DNA from: Natrononativus amylolyticus
GTDB lineage: Archaea > Halobacteriota > Halobacteria > Halobacteriales > Natrialbaceae
DNA length: 64,000 nucleotides
Direction of reading: 5' to 3'
NCBI RefSeq assembly: GCF_024362525.1
Contig: NZ_CP101459.1
Span: 620,001 to 684,000 of the forward strand
This document shows, in pieces, positions 52,964-62,613 of the stretch. The translations under genes and the position numbers were made by a program. Under the pieces are notes generated by a model. The model was not told the origin of the DNA, ran no database searches, and saw nothing but the letters and a program-made list of their open reading frames with translations. Position 1 is the stretch's first letter; every line of letters begins with the position of its first letter.

Positions 52964-55033
52964 ATGATAGAGAACACCACACGTGTCGCGGTGGACATCG
53001 GCGGCACGTTCACCGACCTCGTCGCGGTTCGCGACGGCCGCCTGTCGCTCGAGAAGGCGTCGACGACGCCGTCGAACTTCGCGGACGGTGTCGTCGACAC
53101 CCTCGAGAAGAGCGACCTGTCGCTCCCGGCGATCGACCAGTTCGTCCACGGAACGACGGTCGTCATCAACGCGATCACCGAACGAAACGGCGAAGACTGC
53201 GCGCTGCTCACGACGAGCGGCTTCCGGGACGTCCTCGACATCACGCGGGCCAACCGCCCGGCCATGTTCGACTTCCGGTACGAGAAGCCCGACCCGTTCG
53301 TCCCGCGGCGGGACCGGTTCGAAGTGACAGAACGGATCGACCAGGCCGGCGAGGTGTTGACGCCGCTCGCGGAGGACGACGTTCGCGAGGCGGCGGCTGC
53401 GATCCGCGAGCGCGGAATCGATACGATCGCCGTGGCCTACGTCAACGCGTACGCGAACCCCGAGCACGAGCGACGAACGAAGGAGCTCCTGGCGGAGGCG
53501 TACCCGGAGGCGTACGTCACCCTCTCGCACGAACTCTCCGGGGAGTACCGCGAGTACGAGCGGACCAACACGGCCGTCCTGAACTCCTACGTCCGACCGA
53601 TCGCCGACACATACCTGAGCACGCTCGAGTCCCACCTCGACGAGGAGGGCGTCGCGGGCAACCGGTACGTGATGAAGAGCAACGCGGGGACGAGCAGCTT
53701 CGAGCAGGCGCGGCGGAGTCCCGTCGAGATGGTCGAGAGCGGCCCCGTCGGCGGCGTCTTCGGCGCGGCTCGCGTCGGCGAGCGGATCGACGAGCCGAAC
53801 GTCGTCAGCTTCGACATGGGCGGCACGACGGCGAAGACCTCGCTCGTCGCGGACGGCGACGTCGACATCCGGACGGAGTACTGGCTCGAGCGCACGTCGA
53901 ACCACGAGGGCTACCCGCTCCAGGTCCCGGTCGTCGACATCGTCGAGATCGGTGCCGGCGGCGGCTCGATCGCCTGGATCGACACGGGCGGCTCGATCAA
54001 CGTCGGTCCGCAGAGCGCGGGCGCCGATCCGGGCCCCGCCTGCTACGGACTGGGCGGAACCGACCCCACCGTGACGGACGCGAACCTCGTCACCGGTCGG
54101 CTCAACCCCGAATACTTCCTCGGCGGCGAGATGGACCTCGACGAGGAGCGCGCCCGCGCCGCGCTCGAGCCGATCGCCGACGCGTACGGAACCGGCGTCC
54201 GGGAGGCCGCACACGGCATCCTCCGGGTCGTCAACTCGAACATGGCGACGGCGCTGAAGCAGGTGAGCCTCCAGCGCGGCTACGACCCGCGGCGGTTCGT
54301 GATGGTCGCGAGCGGCGGGGCGGGCGGGCTCCACGCGGCGACGCTCGGGCTCGAACTCGGCGTCCGCGAGGTGATCGTGCCGCAGGCGCCCGGCCAGTTC
54401 TCCGCCTGGGGCATGCTGCTGACCGACCTCCGCAAGGACTTCGTCCGGACGCGAGTCCGACCGTTCGACGGCGACGCCGCGAGCGAGGTCGACGACCAGT
54501 TCGCCGCGCTGGCCGAACGGGCCGAGCACGAGTTCGACGCCGAGGGGATCGACGCCGCGGCGATCTCGCTCGAGCGCAGCGTCGACCTCCGCTACGCGGG
54601 CCAGGAGCACACGGTCCAGACGCCGCTCGCCGGGGACGCCGCGACCCCCGAGACGATCGAGCGGACGATCCGCTCGTTCCACCGCCTCCACGAGTCGGCG
54701 TACAACTTCCGCCTCGACGACCCCGTCGAACTCGTGAACCTCCGGCTCACCGCGACGGCCGACGTCCCCAAGCCGACGATCGAGCGGGTCGAGCGCGACG
54801 GTCCCCTCTCGGACGCCCGAAAGGGGACGCGCGCGGTCGACTTCCGGACGGAGGGGACGATCGAAACGCCGGTGTTCGAGCGGAGCGCGCTCCCGACGGG
54901 ACGGCCCGTCTCGGGACCGGCGATCCTCGAGGAGCCGGCGTGTACGACGCTCGTCAATCCGGGCCAGTCGTGTCGCGTCGACGAGTACGGCAACGTTCGG
55001 ATCGCGGCGAGCGAGGGGGTGAGCGAGCGATGA
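52964..55033 (+). CDS. hyuA: Hydantoinase/oxoprolinase-type subunit A, second
   Basis: A 689-residue HyuA protein beginning MIENTTRVAVDIGGTFTDLV. Other family motifs are QFVHGTTVVINAI, SGPVGGVFGAARVG, SFDMGGTTAKTSLV, GAGGGSIAWIDTGGSINVG and ASGGAGGLHAATLG. It is clearly different in sequence from the A subunit at 50.3-52.3 kb, so the two systems should act on different substrates. Its end overlaps the start of the next gene by four bases. Confidence 0.85.
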   Translation: MIENTTRVAVDIGGTFTDLVAVRDGRLSLEKASTTPSNFADGVVDTLEKSDLSLPAIDQFVHGTTVVINAITERNGEDCALLTTSGFRDVLDITRANRPAMFDFRYEKPDPFVPRRDRFEVTERIDQAGEVLTPLAEDDVREAAAAIRERGIDTIAVAYVNAYANPEHERRTKELLAEAYPEAYVTLSHELSGEYREYERTNTAVLNSYVRPIADTYLSTLESHLDEEGVAGNRYVMKSNAGTSSFEQARRSPVEMVESGPVGGVFGAARVGERIDEPNVVSFDMGGTTAKTSLVADGDVDIRTEYWLERTSNHEGYPLQVPVVDIVEIGAGGGSIAWIDTGGSINVGPQSAGADPGPACYGLGGTDPTVTDANLVTGRLNPEYFLGGEMDLDEERARAALEPIADAYGTGVREAAHGILRVVNSNMATALKQVSLQRGYDPRRFVMVASGGAGGLHAATLGLELGVREVIVPQAPGQFSAWGMLLTDLRKDFVRTRVRPFDGDAASEVDDQFAALAERAEHEFDAEGIDAAAISLERSVDLRYAGQEHTVQTPLAGDAATPETIERTIRSFHRLHESAYNFRLDDPVELVNLRLTATADVPKPTIERVERDGPLSDARKGTRAVDFRTEGTIETPVFERSALPTGRPVSGPAILEEPACTTLVNPGQSCRVDEYGNVRIAASEGVSER

Positions 55034-56838
55034 GCGCGCCGAGTACCGACGCGGACCAGGTGGCGGAGCTCGATCCGTTCACCCGGGAGGTCGTCACGAA
55101 CGCGCTCCAGAGCGCGGCAGAAGAGGCGTTCATCAATCTCGGCCGAACCGCGAAGTCGAGCGTCATCTACGAGACGCTCGATTACGCCTGCGGGCTGATC
55201 GACCCCGACGGCAACGTCGTCGCGCAGGCGAACGGCGTGCCGGGCTTCCTCGGGACGCTCAAGTTCTGCGTCGAGGACGTCGTCGAGAAGTTCGGCCTCG
55301 ATGGCTTCTACCCGGGAGACGTCGTGCTCCTGAACGATTACCACGGCGGGACGCACCTGAACGACGTCGCGATGGTCGCACCCGTGTTCGTCGAGCGCGA
55401 GGGTGCGTCCGACTCGAGCGCGCCAGCACCGACGGACGAACTCGTCATGTTCGCCGCGTCCAAGGCGCACTGGACCGACGTCGGCGGGAAGGACCCGGGC
55501 TCGTGGACCACCGACGCGACGAGCGTCTTCCAGGAGGGGATCCAGTACCCGATGGTCAAGCTGTACGAGGAGGGGGTGCTCAACGAGAGCGTCCGCGACA
55601 TCGTCGCGGCCAACACCCGGATGCCCGAGATGACTCTCGGCGACATGCAGGCCCAGGAGGCGTCGATGGAGGTCGCCGTCGAGCGCGTCCAGGAGATCGC
55701 CCGCGAGTACGGCACCGAGACGCTCGAGCGGACGGTCGACGAGTGGCTCGCGTACGGGCGGGAGCTCGTCCGCGAGGAGGTCGAGAAGCTCCCGAACGGC
55801 ACCTACCACGCCTCGGACTATCTCGACGACGACGGCGTCACCGACGAGCCGGTCCACGTCGAGGTCGAGGTGACGATCACCGACGAGGCCGTCACGCTCG
55901 ACTTTACGGGTACTGACCCCGAAACGACGGGGCCGATCAACTCGCCGTACGCCGCGAGCGTCAGCGACGCGCGCGCGTTCTTCCAGGCGATCACCCTCCC
56001 CGACGCCCCCACGAACGAGGGGTTCTTCGAGCCGCTCGAGATCGTGATCCCCGAGGGGACCGTACTGAACGCGACGAAGCCGGCCCCGATCGGCACGGAC
56101 TGGGAGTCGTCGGCGATGGCCGCGGACCTGCCGTGGAAGGCGCTCGCGCCGCACCTCCCCGAGAAGCTCTCGGCCGGCCACTTCACCAGCGTCTGCGCGA
56201 CGATCGTCGGCGGCACCGACGACCGAACCGACGAGGAGTTCCTGGTGATCGAGCCCCAGCCCGGCGGCTGGGGCGCCTGCCACGACCGCGACGGAGCAGA
56301 CGTGCTCGTCTGCAGCGGCGACGGCGACACCCTCGAGATGCCCGTCGAGGTGATGGAGACGCGGTTCCCCCTGCTGTTCGACCGGTTCGCGCTCGACACG
56401 CCCCAGCGGGCGGGTCACGGCCGGTTCCGCGGCGGGACGGGGCTCATCCAGGACTACCGCGTGTACAACGAGAGCGGCGCGTTCGTCACCGCCTCGTTCG
56501 GCCGCTCCGAGTACCCCCCGTGGGGAACCGAGGGCGGCCAGCCCGGCGACGGGAACTACATCGAACTGCGCCGCACGGACGGCTCCGTCGAGCGGACGAG
56601 CAAACTGACGAACGAACCGCTCTCCGACGGCGACGTCGTCCGGTTCGTCACGAGCGCCGGCGGCGGGTGGGGGGCCCCGCTCGAGCGCGACCCCGAGCGC
56701 GTCCGCCAGGACTTCCTCGACGACTACGTGACCCGCGAGATCGCCCGCGAGACGTACGGCGTCGTCCTCGCAGACGATGGAACGGTCGACCACGACGAGA
56801 CGGTCACGCTCCGACGCGACCGATCGAACGAATCGTAA
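55030..56838 (+). CDS. hyuB: Hydantoinase/oxoprolinase-type subunit B, second
   Basis: A 602-residue HyuB protein starting at the overlapping ATG (MSAPSTDADQVAELDPFTRE). Motifs include YPGDVVLLNDYHGGTHLNDV, SKAHWTDVGGKDPGSWTTD, AGHGRFRGGTGLIQDYRVY and AGGGWGAPLERDPERV. It works with the A subunit upstream. A racemase gene and an ABC importer follow on the same strand, which suggests that the compound is taken up, racemised if needed, and opened. Confidence 0.85.
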   Translation: MSAPSTDADQVAELDPFTREVVTNALQSAAEEAFINLGRTAKSSVIYETLDYACGLIDPDGNVVAQANGVPGFLGTLKFCVEDVVEKFGLDGFYPGDVVLLNDYHGGTHLNDVAMVAPVFVEREGASDSSAPAPTDELVMFAASKAHWTDVGGKDPGSWTTDATSVFQEGIQYPMVKLYEEGVLNESVRDIVAANTRMPEMTLGDMQAQEASMEVAVERVQEIAREYGTETLERTVDEWLAYGRELVREEVEKLPNGTYHASDYLDDDGVTDEPVHVEVEVTITDEAVTLDFTGTDPETTGPINSPYAASVSDARAFFQAITLPDAPTNEGFFEPLEIVIPEGTVLNATKPAPIGTDWESSAMAADLPWKALAPHLPEKLSAGHFTSVCATIVGGTDDRTDEEFLVIEPQPGGWGACHDRDGADVLVCSGDGDTLEMPVEVMETRFPLLFDRFALDTPQRAGHGRFRGGTGLIQDYRVYNESGAFVTASFGRSEYPPWGTEGGQPGDGNYIELRRTDGSVERTSKLTNEPLSDGDVVRFVTSAGGGWGAPLERDPERVRQDFLDDYVTREIARETYGVVLADDGTVDHDETVTLRRDRSNES

Positions 56839-56890
56839 CCTCAGCACCGACACTCGAACGAACCGACACGCCACGACCACAACGACAACG

Positions 56891-57670
56891 ATGACAAACA
56901 CAACCCGAATCCGATGGATCGATCCGGTCGGCCATGACGACTTCAGCGGCGATATCGAAGCGCTCCTGACCGACGTGAAACGACCGAACACCGAGGTGGA
57001 GACCGTCTCGCTCGAGCGCGGCCCCCACCACGTCGAGTACCACTACTACGAGTCGCTCGTCCTGCCGGACGTCCTTCACCTGGTGAAAGAAGCCGAGAAC
57101 GACGGCGTCGACGCGACGGTGATCGGCTGCTTCTACGACCTGGGGCTCGAGGAGGCCCGCGAGGTGTCGGAGTCGATGCCGGTGATGGGGCCGGCGCAGG
57201 CGACGACGCACCTGGCGTCGACGATGGGAGACACGTTCTCCGTGATCGTCGGCCGGCGAAAGTGGATTCCACAGATGCGCTCGACGATCGAGCGGTACGG
57301 GCTGGGCGACCGGCTCGCGTCGTTCCGCCCGGTCGAGCTGGGCGTGCTCGACTTCCAGACGGAGCCCGACCGGACGCGAGACCGGCTGACGGAGGCCGCG
57401 CGAGCGGCGATCGAGGAGGATCACGCGGAGGTCGTCATCCTCGGCTGTACGGCGGAGTACGGCTTCCACGAGACGCTGCAGGCGGAGCTGGGGGTGCCGG
57501 TACTCGACGCCGTCGTCGCGCCCTTTAAATTCGCCGAGCTCCAGGCGGAGCTGGCGAGCCTCGGCTGGACGCACAGCAAGGTCGGCGGCTACGAATCGCC
57601 ACGCGTCGCCGAGATCGAGGAGTGGGGGCTGTCGGACGCGTTCCGCACCCGCGGCGTCTGGGAGAGATGA
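56891..57670 (+). CDS. Asp/Glu/hydantoin racemase
   Basis: A 259-residue protein of the Asp/Glu racemase superfamily, hydantoin-racemase branch. The two catalytic Cys are in ATVIGCFYDLGLEEARE and VVILGCTAEYGF, about 115 residues apart, with PVMGPAQATTHLAS between. It would interconvert D and L forms of the cyclic substrate. The ATG at 56891 follows the B-subunit stop by 52 bases. Confidence 0.85.
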   Translation: MTNTTRIRWIDPVGHDDFSGDIEALLTDVKRPNTEVETVSLERGPHHVEYHYYESLVLPDVLHLVKEAENDGVDATVIGCFYDLGLEEAREVSESMPVMGPAQATTHLASTMGDTFSVIVGRRKWIPQMRSTIERYGLGDRLASFRPVELGVLDFQTEPDRTRDRLTEAARAAIEEDHAEVVILGCTAEYGFHETLQAELGVPVLDAVVAPFKFAELQAELASLGWTHSKVGGYESPRVAEIEEWGLSDAFRTRGVWER

Positions 57671-57762
57671 TTACGATCTGGGCAGATGAAGGACACGGAT
57701 CGTAATCAAATCCGGACCTTATATGTCTAATTTGCATGTAGTGTTCGACAATACGCCGAAAA

Positions 57763-57770
57763 TTATAAAT
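57763..57770 (+). promoter_or_regulatory. TATA-like box of the ABC-importer operon
   Basis: TTATAAAT is centred about 28 bases before the ATG at 57795. It supports this start, where a twin-arginine signal begins, over the longer frame from 57723, and shows the importer can be transcribed on its own. Confidence 0.6.
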
Positions 57771-57794
57771 CGCTCCGATTCGGTATACCATACC

Positions 57795-59465
57795 ATGACT
57801 CGCGGTGACAACCAACGAGGGGGATCGGGACTCCTGTCGAGGCGGCAGATCCTGCAGTACGCGGGGGCGGCTGGACTCTCGGCGACGCTCGCCGGCTGTG
57901 CAGGGGAAGAACCGGACGAAGACGTCGATCCGGATGCCGACGACGACGACGCCGGTGGCGGCGGTGACGGCGGCGGCGACGACGATTCGACGCTCGTCTA
58001 CGCGACGACGATCTCGCCGAGCACCATCGACCCGATGGGTGTCTCGGACAACTTCGAGAACATCTACGCGGTCAACGTGTACGACTCGTTGCTGAGCTAC
58101 ACGGACGACACGCCACCGGAGATCGTCGAGTCGCTCGCGACGGAGTGGGAGGTCGGCGACGACGATCAGACGTACCAGTTCACGCTGCGCGACGACGCCA
58201 CGTTCCACAACGGCGACCCCGTCACCGCGGACGACGTCGTCTACTCGTTCCAGCGGATGCACGACATGCAGGCCGGACTCTCGTGGATGTGGGACGGGAC
58301 CGTCTCCCCGGACGGGGTGAGCGCGCCGGACGAGACGACCGTCGAGATCGAGACCGACCGCACGTTCGCGCCGTTCCTGTTCACTCTCCCGTACCACCCG
58401 ATCGTCAACGAGGCCGAAGTCGAGGAGAACGACGACGACTGGCTCCAGGACAACGACGCGGGAAGCGGCCCCTACGAACTCGTCGAACACGTTCGCGAGG
58501 AGCGGATCGTCCTCGAGCGAAACGACGACTGGTGGGGCGAGTGGCCCGGCGACGGCGACCCGTTCGACGAAGTCGTCATGGAGATCGTCCCGGAGGAGGG
58601 GACGGTGACCGGGATGATGCGAAGCGGAGACGCCGATATCACCGACGAGTGGCTCTCGGTCGAATCCTACGAGGAACTCGACGGACTCGACGACGTCAGT
58701 GTCAGCGACGAGGTCACGTTCTCGCCGCTGTACGTCTTCATGCACAACGGCCGCGAGCCGCTCGACGACGAGAACGTCCGCAAGGCCATCTCCTACGCCG
58801 TCGACTACGAGACGATCGTCGACGAGATCCTCCTGGGCAACGCCGAACGGCTCCAGGGGCCGCTTCCGGACGCGATGTGGGGGCACAACTCCGACGTCAC
58901 GCTGTACGACCAGGACCTGGATCGGGCGCAGGAGTACCTCGACGAATCGGGCTACGACCCCGAGGAGATCGAGCTGACGTACACCTACGTCACCGGCCTC
59001 ACCGTGACCGAGAACGTCGGCCTCCTGATGCAGACGAACCTCGCCGAACTCGGCATCGACCTCGAGCTCGAGGCCGCGCCCTGGACGCGCATCACCGACA
59101 TGGTGACCGACCCCGAGTCGACGTCGGACATGCACGCGATCTACCTCTCGTTCTCGTACGTCGATCCGGACACGTTCCTCTTCCCGGCCTGGCACACCGA
59201 CTCGCACGGCAGCTGGGAGAGCGCGTCCTGGTACGAGAACCCCGAGGTCGACGACCTCCTGGACGAGGCGCGCACGGAGCTCGACGAGGACCAGCGCATC
59301 GAGCTCTACGAGGAGGCACAGGAGCTGATCACCGACGACGCCCCGGCGCTGTTCGTGGTCAACGAGGCGGAGCTGTACGGCGTCAACGAACGCGTCGGTG
59401 GCTACGTCGACAACGGACTCGTCGGCTACTCGAAGGCCTTCTGGCGGCTGTACCACCAGGGCTGA
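57795..59465 (+). CDS. ABC transporter substrate-binding lipoprotein, dipeptide family
   Basis: A 556-residue family 5 solute-binding protein. The N-terminus has a Tat lipobox signal (LSRRQILQYAGAAGLSATLAGC), then an acidic linker rich in Asp and Gly, then the mature domain with TISPSTIDPMGVSDNFENIY, TWEVG-type strands, FTLRDDATFHNGDPVTADDV and a C-terminal RVGGYVDNGLVGYS. It captures a peptide or peptide-like compound outside the cell and feeds it to the permeases encoded next. In this setting the likely cargo is the hydantoinase substrate. Confidence 0.85.
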   Translation: MTRGDNQRGGSGLLSRRQILQYAGAAGLSATLAGCAGEEPDEDVDPDADDDDAGGGGDGGGDDDSTLVYATTISPSTIDPMGVSDNFENIYAVNVYDSLLSYTDDTPPEIVESLATEWEVGDDDQTYQFTLRDDATFHNGDPVTADDVVYSFQRMHDMQAGLSWMWDGTVSPDGVSAPDETTVEIETDRTFAPFLFTLPYHPIVNEAEVEENDDDWLQDNDAGSGPYELVEHVREERIVLERNDDWWGEWPGDGDPFDEVVMEIVPEEGTVTGMMRSGDADITDEWLSVESYEELDGLDDVSVSDEVTFSPLYVFMHNGREPLDDENVRKAISYAVDYETIVDEILLGNAERLQGPLPDAMWGHNSDVTLYDQDLDRAQEYLDESGYDPEEIELTYTYVTGLTVTENVGLLMQTNLAELGIDLELEAAPWTRITDMVTDPESTSDMHAIYLSFSYVDPDTFLFPAWHTDSHGSWESASWYENPEVDDLLDEARTELDEDQRIELYEEAQELITDDAPALFVVNEAELYGVNERVGGYVDNGLVGYSKAFWRLYHQG

Positions 59466-59502
59466 GCCGACCGAGACCACGCACACGACCAGACACTAAT
59501 CA

Positions 59503-60519
59503 ATGGGTTTCAAAGGCTACGTACTCAGACGCGTTCTGTCGGGAATTCCCGTCTTCATCGGCCTCTCGATCCTGATCTTCACGCTCGCTCGCGTCCTGCC
59601 GGGCGACCCCGCGCGGCTCGCACTCGGACCGCGAGCGAGCGACGAGGCCGTCCAGTCGCTCCGCGACCACATGGGACTCGACGAGCCGATCGTCGTCCAG
59701 TATCTCAACTACATGGCCGGGCTGGTTCAGGGCGATATGGGCATCTCGCTGACGACGAATCGGAACGTCGCGGCGGACCTGCTCTACTTCTTTCCGGCGA
59801 CGTTCGAGCTCATCACGGTCGGGATGCTCATCGCCGTCCTCTTCGGCGTGCCCCTCGGCGTGATCGCCGGCAAACACAAGGACAAGTTCGGCGACAACGC
59901 GAGCCGGCTGTTCGCCTTCTTCGGCGTCTCGATGCCCGCCTTCTGGGCGGCCATCCTGCTCCAGCTCGTCCTCGCGTTCTACCTCGGGCTCCTACCCGCG
60001 ACCGGCCGGATCGGAACCGCCCCGCCGAGAGTCACCGGGCTCATGATCATCGACAGCATCCTCGCGACCGATCCGGCCGCGCTCCGGAGCGCCCTGGCGC
60101 ACCTCGTGCTCCCGGCGTTCGTCCTCGCGCTGGCGCCGATGGCCGACATCGCGCGGATGACCCGCTCGAGTTTCATCGAGGAGTTCAACAAGGAGTACGT
60201 CCACTCGCTGCACTCGTCGGGCATCCCCGGCCAGCTCATCGCGTACAAGTACGTGCTCAAGGCGTCGTTCGCCGCCACGCTCACGATCATCGCACTGGAC
60301 TACGGCTTCCTCATCGGCTCGGCGTTCCTCATCGAGATCGTCTTCGCCTGGCCGGGGATGGCTCGCTACGGCGTCAACGCGATCCTCGAGAACGACATCA
60401 ACGCGATCATCGGCGTCACGCTGGTCGTGGGCGTCGTGTTCATCGTCGCGAACATCGTCGTCGACGTGCTGTACGGCTACTTCGATCCGCGGGTCCGCTA
60501 CGGGGGTGAGGACGAGTGA
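59503..60519 (+). CDS. ABC importer permease, DppB type
   Basis: A 338-residue membrane protein with six helices and the DppB/OppB layout: GYVLRRVLSGIPVFIGLSIL at the start, DEPIVVQYLNYMAGLVQGDMG, and the coupling-helix EAA loop near STGIPGQ-type bases (LHSSGIPGQLIAYKYVLKAS). It pairs with the DppC-type permease whose gene overlaps it by four bases. Confidence 0.85.
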   Translation: MGFKGYVLRRVLSGIPVFIGLSILIFTLARVLPGDPARLALGPRASDEAVQSLRDHMGLDEPIVVQYLNYMAGLVQGDMGISLTTNRNVAADLLYFFPATFELITVGMLIAVLFGVPLGVIAGKHKDKFGDNASRLFAFFGVSMPAFWAAILLQLVLAFYLGLLPATGRIGTAPPRVTGLMIIDSILATDPAALRSALAHLVLPAFVLALAPMADIARMTRSSFIEEFNKEYVHSLHSSGIPGQLIAYKYVLKASFAATLTIIALDYGFLIGSAFLIEIVFAWPGMARYGVNAILENDINAIIGVTLVVGVVFIVANIVVDVLYGYFDPRVRYGGEDE

Positions 60520-61421
60520 GCACCCTCGAGAACTGGGCCCGCTCGGAGGCGATGGAGCCGCGGATCGAGAGCGCAAAGCGGATCGCCTACCGGTTCCGGC
60601 AGAACCCGCTCTCGATCGTCGGCCTGACGATCATCCTCGGGCTCGTGTTCGTCGCGGTCTTCGCGCCGTACATCGCCCGCTTCCCGCAGGACGCCGGCTA
60701 CATGGGCGAACCCGCGGTCAACTTCGGCAACCGGTTCGCGGAGCCGAGTCTGACCCACCCGTTCGGAACCGATCAGGCCGGTCGGGACATCCTCTCGCGG
60801 GTGATCTTCGGCACCCGGTACTCGCTGGCGCTCGGCCTGTTCGTGCTCACGTTCGCGATCGGCATCGGCGTCCCCGTCGGCCTCGTCGCGGGCTACGTCG
60901 GCGGCGCGGTCGGCACCGTGCTGATGCGGATCACGGACGTGTTCCTCTCGGTGCCGCCGCTCGTGCTCGCGCTCGCCGTGGCCGTCCCCCTGCAGCCGAG
61001 CCTCCGAAACGCCATGATCGCCATCGCGATCGTCTGGTGGCCGTGGTACGCGCGGCTGGTGTACGGCGAGGTGGTCTCCGTCCGCCAGGAGCAGTTCGTC
61101 GAGGCCAGCCGCGGCATCGGCACGGGCAGGATCAGGATCATGTTCCGCGAGATCCTGCCGAACGTGCTCGCGCCGATCACGGTCAAGTTCAGCCTCGACA
61201 TGGGGTACGCCATCCTCATCGGCGCGGGGCTCGGCTTCCTCGGGCTGGGCGCACAGCCGCCGACGCCCGAGTGGGGGACGATGATCGCCGAAGGTCGGGT
61301 GTACCTCCCGGCCCAGTGGTGGTACTCGACGTTCCCCGGCGTCGCGATCTTCGTCGCCGTCCTCGGCTTCAACTTACTCGGCGACGGCCTCCGGGACGTC
61401 TTCGACGTGGAGGTGAAGTGA
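60516..61421 (+). CDS. ABC importer permease, DppC type
   Basis: A 301-residue permease from GTG at 60516, overlapping the stop of the previous gene. It has NPLSIVGLTIILGLVFVAVF, the DppC hallmark HPFGTDQAGRDILSRVIFG, and the coupling segment VEASRGIGTGRIRIMFREIL. About five to six membrane helices are visible. Confidence 0.85.
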   Translation: MSTLENWARSEAMEPRIESAKRIAYRFRQNPLSIVGLTIILGLVFVAVFAPYIARFPQDAGYMGEPAVNFGNRFAEPSLTHPFGTDQAGRDILSRVIFGTRYSLALGLFVLTFAIGIGVPVGLVAGYVGGAVGTVLMRITDVFLSVPPLVLALAVAVPLQPSLRNAMIAIAIVWWPWYARLVYGEVVSVRQEQFVEASRGIGTGRIRIMFREILPNVLAPITVKFSLDMGYAILIGAGLGFLGLGAQPPTPEWGTMIAEGRVYLPAQWWYSTFPGVAIFVAVLGFNLLGDGLRDVFDVEVK

Positions 61422-61422
61422 G

Positions 61423-62613
61423 ATGGCCGACCCGGTCCTCGAGGTTCGCGACCTCGAAGTTCACTTCAACACGTACGACGGCCGCGCCCGCGTGGTCAAC
61501 GGCGTGAACCTCACAGTCGAGGAGGGCGAGACGGTCGCCCTCGTCGGCGAGTCCGGCTGCGGCAAGAGCGTCACCGCCGAGACGATCATGGGGATCCTGC
61601 CCCAGCCGCCCGGCGAGATCGTCGGGGGCGAACTCCGCTACCGGGGGGAGAACCTGGTCGACGATCCCGCCGCCCACCAGCGGGTCAAAGCCGAGTCGAT
61701 GGGCATGATCTTCCAGGACCCGATGACGAGCCTCTCGCCGGTGTTTACCATCGGCGAGATGATGCGCGACGTGCTCACCTACCGGGGGAAGACGAACGTC
61801 GGCTGGCTCGAGATCGCCCGGAGCACCCTCGGTCGCCGGCGGGCCGACGAAGAGGAGATGAACGAGCGGTGCATCGAACTGCTCGATAGGCTCCGGATTC
61901 CGGATCCCGAGGGAATCCTCGACCGGTATCCGGTCGAGCTCTCCGGCGGGATGCGCCAGCGGGTGCTGATCGCACTGGCGCTGCTGGGCGAACCGGAGTT
62001 CCTCATCGCCGACGAGCCGACGACGGCGCTCGACGTCACCGTCCAGGATCAGCTCATCGACCTCCTGTCCGAGCAGGTCGAGCGCGAGAACCTCTCGATG
62101 CTGTACATCACCCACAACCTCGGCGTGGCCCGCCGGATCGCCGACCGGATCTACGTGATGTACGCGGGGGAGATCGCGGAGGTCGGCACGAAAGCGGAGA
62201 TCCTTCAGGAGCCGCTTCACCCCTACAGCCGCGGCCTCATCGGGAGCGTCCCGAAGCTCACCGCGTTCGATCGGCAGGGGATCGACGGGCTCATTCCGGA
62301 CTACACGGACCCCCCGCAGGGGTGTCGGTTCCACCCGCGCTGTCCGGCCGCGATGGCCGGCGAGTGCGACGTCGACCGACCGCCGCGCTACGAGATCGAG
62401 CCCGGCCACGAGGTCGCCTGTCACCTCTACGATTGGGAGCTCGACGGGACGGAAGCGCTCGAGATAGCCGACGACGAGATCGACTACGAGATCCGCGGCG
62501 ACGAACCCGAACCGAGCGACGACGCGTCTGCGACCCGGCGCCCGCTCTCGGTCGAGACGAACCCGTCGCGACCGGGTACGGCTCGAGAGGGAACGGAGGA
62601 CACCGATGAGTGA
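61423..62613 (+). CDS. ABC importer ATP-binding protein, DppD type
   Basis: A 396-residue ATPase. Walker A is ALVGESGCGKSVTAET, the signature is ELSGGMRQRVLIALAL, and Walker B is EFLIADEPTTALDVT. The oligopeptide C-terminal domain has CRFHPRCPAAMAGECD, a Cys-rich motif. An acidic, haloarchaeal-specific tail follows. It works as a heterodimer with the next gene's product. Confidence 0.9.
   Translation: MADPVLEVRDLEVHFNTYDGRARVVNGVNLTVEEGETVALVGESGCGKSVTAETIMGILPQPPGEIVGGELRYRGENLVDDPAAHQRVKAESMGMIFQDPMTSLSPVFTIGEMMRDVLTYRGKTNVGWLEIARSTLGRRRADEEEMNERCIELLDRLRIPDPEGILDRYPVELSGGMRQRVLIALALLGEPEFLIADEPTTALDVTVQDQLIDLLSEQVERENLSMLYITHNLGVARRIADRIYVMYAGEIAEVGTKAEILQEPLHPYSRGLIGSVPKLTAFDRQGIDGLIPDYTDPPQGCRFHPRCPAAMAGECDVDRPPRYEIEPGHEVACHLYDWELDGTEALEIADDEIDYEIRGDEPEPSDDASATRRPLSVETNPSRPGTAREGTEDTDE

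Noticed and set aside
52958-56991. Long minus-strand frames of 577 and 799 codons
   Set aside because: They lie antisense to the second hyuA and hyuB genes, whose motifs and overlap are clear.
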